A stretch of DNA of 64,000 nt from Thomasclavelia ramosa DSM 1402 (lineage in GTDB: Bacteria > Bacillota_I > Bacilli_A > Erysipelotrichales > Coprobacillaceae). Positions 62,530 to 64,000 of the stretch are shown here, one piece after another. A program made the position numbers and the translations under genes. The notes beneath the pieces were generated by a model that was not told where the DNA came from, searched no databases, and was given only the letters and a program-made list of their open reading frames with translations. The stretch is from positions 62,001-126,000 of the forward strand of contig NZ_CP036346.1 of assembly GCF_014131695.1 (NCBI RefSeq), given 5' to 3'. The first letter of the stretch is position 1. Each line of letters begins with the position of its first letter.

Positions 62530-63438
62530 ATGAAATTAAGTCAATTAGATACAGAACAAATTAACAGCAATTCTTTGCACATTGATGAAATGACAACAGA
62601 GGAAATTTTAACGGTTATTAATCAAGAAGATCAAAAAGTAGCAATTGCGGTAAAGGACGTCATACCACAAATTGCAAAAGCTGTTGACTGTATCTATGAA
62701 AAAATGTGTATGGGTGGTAGATTGATTTATATGGGTGCCGGAACATCAGGACGTTTAGGGGTGCTAGATGCATCGGAATGCCCGCCAACATATGGAGTTG
62801 ATCCTACTCTTGTCCAAGGTCTAATCGCTGGTGGTAAGGAAGCATTTACAACCGCAATTGAAGGTGCTGAAGATTCTAAAGAAATAGCAGTTGATGATTT
62901 AAAAAAAATAGAACTTAGTCCATTGGATGTTGTTTGTGGAATAGCTGCTTCGGGAAGAACACCATATGTTGTTGGCGCTCTAGCGTATGCGCGCAAACTA
63001 GGATGTTCAACAATATCAATATGTTGTGTTAAAAACGGAGCAATATCTCAACATGCCCATTTCCCAATCGAAGCAGTTGTTGGCCCTGAAGTTATTACAG
63101 GGTCGACGAGAATGAAGGCTGGTACAGCACAAAAACTAATCCTTAATATGTTATCAACATCTGTAATGATAAAAAAAGGAAAAGTTTATAAAAATTTGAT
63201 GGTTGATGTACAGCCAACAAATGAAAAACTAAGAATTCGAGCTATAAATATTGTTCAGCAAGCTATTAGTGTTGATGAGGGAACTGCAAAAGAATTATTA
63301 ATTGAAGCAGATAACAATGTAAAAATAGCAATTTTAAAGGGTCTAACTAATATGAGTAAAGAAGAATGCCTAAAAGCATTGAAAGATAGTGATGAAAATA
63401 TTAGTCAAACTATAAGAACGATAACTAAAGGAGAATAA
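62530..63438 (+). CDS. murQ: N-acetylmuramic acid 6-phosphate etherase
   Basis: 302 residues from ATG 62530, 8 nt after GGAAGGAG; an ATG at 62512 lies too close to the -10 to be used. SIS-domain etherase with all MurQ landmarks: YMGAGTSGRLGVLDASECPP then TYG, GIAASGRTPYVVGALAYA, GPEVITGSTRMKAGTAQKLI and LNMLST. It splits MurNAc-6-P into GlcNAc-6-P and D-lactate in peptidoglycan recycling. First gene of an operon with a small membrane protein (5-nt gap) and a PTS EIIC. Confidence 0.96.
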   Translation: MKLSQLDTEQINSNSLHIDEMTTEEILTVINQEDQKVAIAVKDVIPQIAKAVDCIYEKMCMGGRLIYMGAGTSGRLGVLDASECPPTYGVDPTLVQGLIAGGKEAFTTAIEGAEDSKEIAVDDLKKIELSPLDVVCGIAASGRTPYVVGALAYARKLGCSTISICCVKNGAISQHAHFPIEAVVGPEVITGSTRMKAGTAQKLILNMLSTSVMIKKGKVYKNLMVDVQPTNEKLRIRAINIVQQAISVDEGTAKELLIEADNNVKIAILKGLTNMSKEECLKALKDSDENISQTIRTITKGE

Positions 63439-63442
63439 GTAT

Positions 63443-63775
63443 ATGAATAAGTATGTAGTCAAAAACAATACCAAAAAAGAATATAAAAATATATTTGGCA
63501 AAACAGATTATGATATCCCAATGTTTGGATTTAAAAGTGCTTTATTCATTCTAATGACGACTATGTTGTCATTATTGATTTGTATAAACATATTAAATTA
63601 TTTAAAAATAGATTTTCGTATTCCTAATGCTTTAATTTCTGGTATTGTTTGTGGCTTTAGCGTAGCTTATTCACAATTTTTTATTGAGCGAAAAAAAGGA
63701 GTATGCAAAAACTTTTGGATTGTTGGAACTATATTTAGTTTGATTGCTTTTATGGTTATATTCATGATTAAATAG
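63443..63775 (+). CDS. small three-helix membrane protein of unknown function
   Basis: 110 residues; a charged N-terminus of about 30 residues is followed by three hydrophobic segments (about 32-50, 58-76, 86-109: ALFILMTTMLSLLICINIL, IPNALISGIVCGFSVAYSQF, WIVGTIFSLIAFMVIFMI). I know no family for it. Placed between murQ and an EIIC gene with gaps of 4 and 13 nt, it is certainly in the same operon, so a role in MurNAc uptake or in helping the permease is plausible but unproven. Confidence 0.7.
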   Translation: MNKYVVKNNTKKEYKNIFGKTDYDIPMFGFKSALFILMTTMLSLLICINILNYLKIDFRIPNALISGIVCGFSVAYSQFFIERKKGVCKNFWIVGTIFSLIAFMVIFMIK

Positions 63776-63788
63776 GAGGAAAATAAGA

Positions 63789-64000
63789 TGTTTACAAAAA
63801 TATCTAATTTGATAGAAGGAAAACTAGCAGGACCACTTGAAAAACTTTCTAATCAAAGACATTTACGGGCTATCCGTGATGGAATTATAGCAACCTTGCC
63901 ATTAATTATTGTTAGTTCATTATTAATGGTTGTAGCATTTTCATATAATCAAATGCCCGCAGATTGGGGCATTACCCAATTTATTAAAAATAACGCAGTA
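63789..64000 (+). CDS. PTS EIIC, lactose/cellobiose/chitobiose family, 5' part
   Basis: ATG 63789 with TAGGAGGAAAATAAG upstream; open to the window end (about 70 codons). KLAGPLEKLSNQRHLRAIRD followed by GIIATLPLIIVSSLLM matches the start of CelB/ChbC permeases and of the protein at 18272. In the murQ operon it is the likely importer of MurNAc or a MurNAc-containing sugar, replacing the glucose-family MurP known in E. coli. Confidence 0.85.

Noticed and set aside
1-64000. tRNA, rRNA, riboswitch or CRISPR elements
   Set aside because: No cloverleaf, conserved rRNA stretch, known riboswitch core or repeat-spacer pattern was recognised by eye on either strand. A covariance-model search would be needed to exclude weak ones.

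Overview
The window is AT-rich DNA (roughly 30% GC by eye) from a low-GC Gram-positive bacterium. A canonical Spo0A with a second diverged Spo0A-like gene, clostridial ChW repeats, LytR-CpsA-Psr proteins, L,D-transpeptidase, RpiR-controlled PTS genes and a teichoic-acid-style ABC exporter point to a spore-former lineage of Bacillota. Erysipelotrichia or Clostridia of gut type (Thomasclavelia-like) is my inference; no rRNA, tRNA or other taxonomic marker is present to settle it.

Layout. 1-3966: end of a PRD/EIIB/EIIA regulator, then an EIIA-NanE fusion, EIIB and EIIC of the ascorbate (Ula) PTS family, probably an amino-sugar uptake operon. 4166-7949: a zinc-ribbon DUF6431-like protein, a diverged Spo0A paralogue, the true spo0A facing it tail to tail, and a transglutaminase-like lipoprotein. 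8193-12964: two tandem LytR-CpsA-Psr ligases and a YkuD L,D-transpeptidase (cell-wall assembly). 13167-17968: a PNPOx-fold protein, the rmlA-rmlC-rmlB operon (minus strand), a YitT membrane protein and a NagB-like sugar isomerase. 18272-24049: a chitobiose-family EIIC, an RDD protein, an RpiR regulator, a MerR-methyltransferase fusion and an OpgB/LTA-synthase-like phosphoglycerol transferase. 24050-25745: gene decay, including a broken lipoprotein. 25746-34491: a ChW-NlpC/P60 hydrolase, a PAP2 phosphatase, a priming polyprenyl-phosphate sugar transferase, and a very large two-headed autolysin (GH73 plus GH25) with a 2-kb near-identical tandem repeat block. 34492-36861: an insertion-sequence graveyard (ISL3 and IS3 relics).

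36951-59472 is a large cell-wall polysaccharide locus: Wzt/Wzm ABC exporter, two double-domain GT2 enzymes, two DUF2142 GT-C-like membrane proteins, a DPM1-like GT2 with a DUF2304 partner, further GT2s, a galactofuranosyltransferase with Glf, a Wzx flippase, RmlD, a phosphoglycerol transferase, a three-enzyme glycosyltransferase fusion with an EpsF/PssE partner, and a last GT2. The set of functions (RmlD, ABC exporter, double-domain GTs, DPM1-like GT + DUF2304 + flippase + GT-C + GroP transferase) parallels the streptococcal rhamnose polysaccharide (Gac/SCC) clusters, with a galactofuranose module added. dTDP-rhamnose supply is split: RmlABC at 13.6-16.1 kb and RmlD at 51.7 kb. The two LCP proteins would attach the polymer to peptidoglycan.

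59570-64000: two lipoproteins, then a MurNAc-6-phosphate recycling operon: RpiR/MurR regulator, MurQ behind a promoter whose -35 lies inside a perfect palindrome, a small membrane protein and the start of a second chitobiose-family EIIC, cut by the window end.

Promoters, operators and hairpins listed are read by eye from consensus matching and were not computed. Family assignments come from recognised motifs, not database searches.
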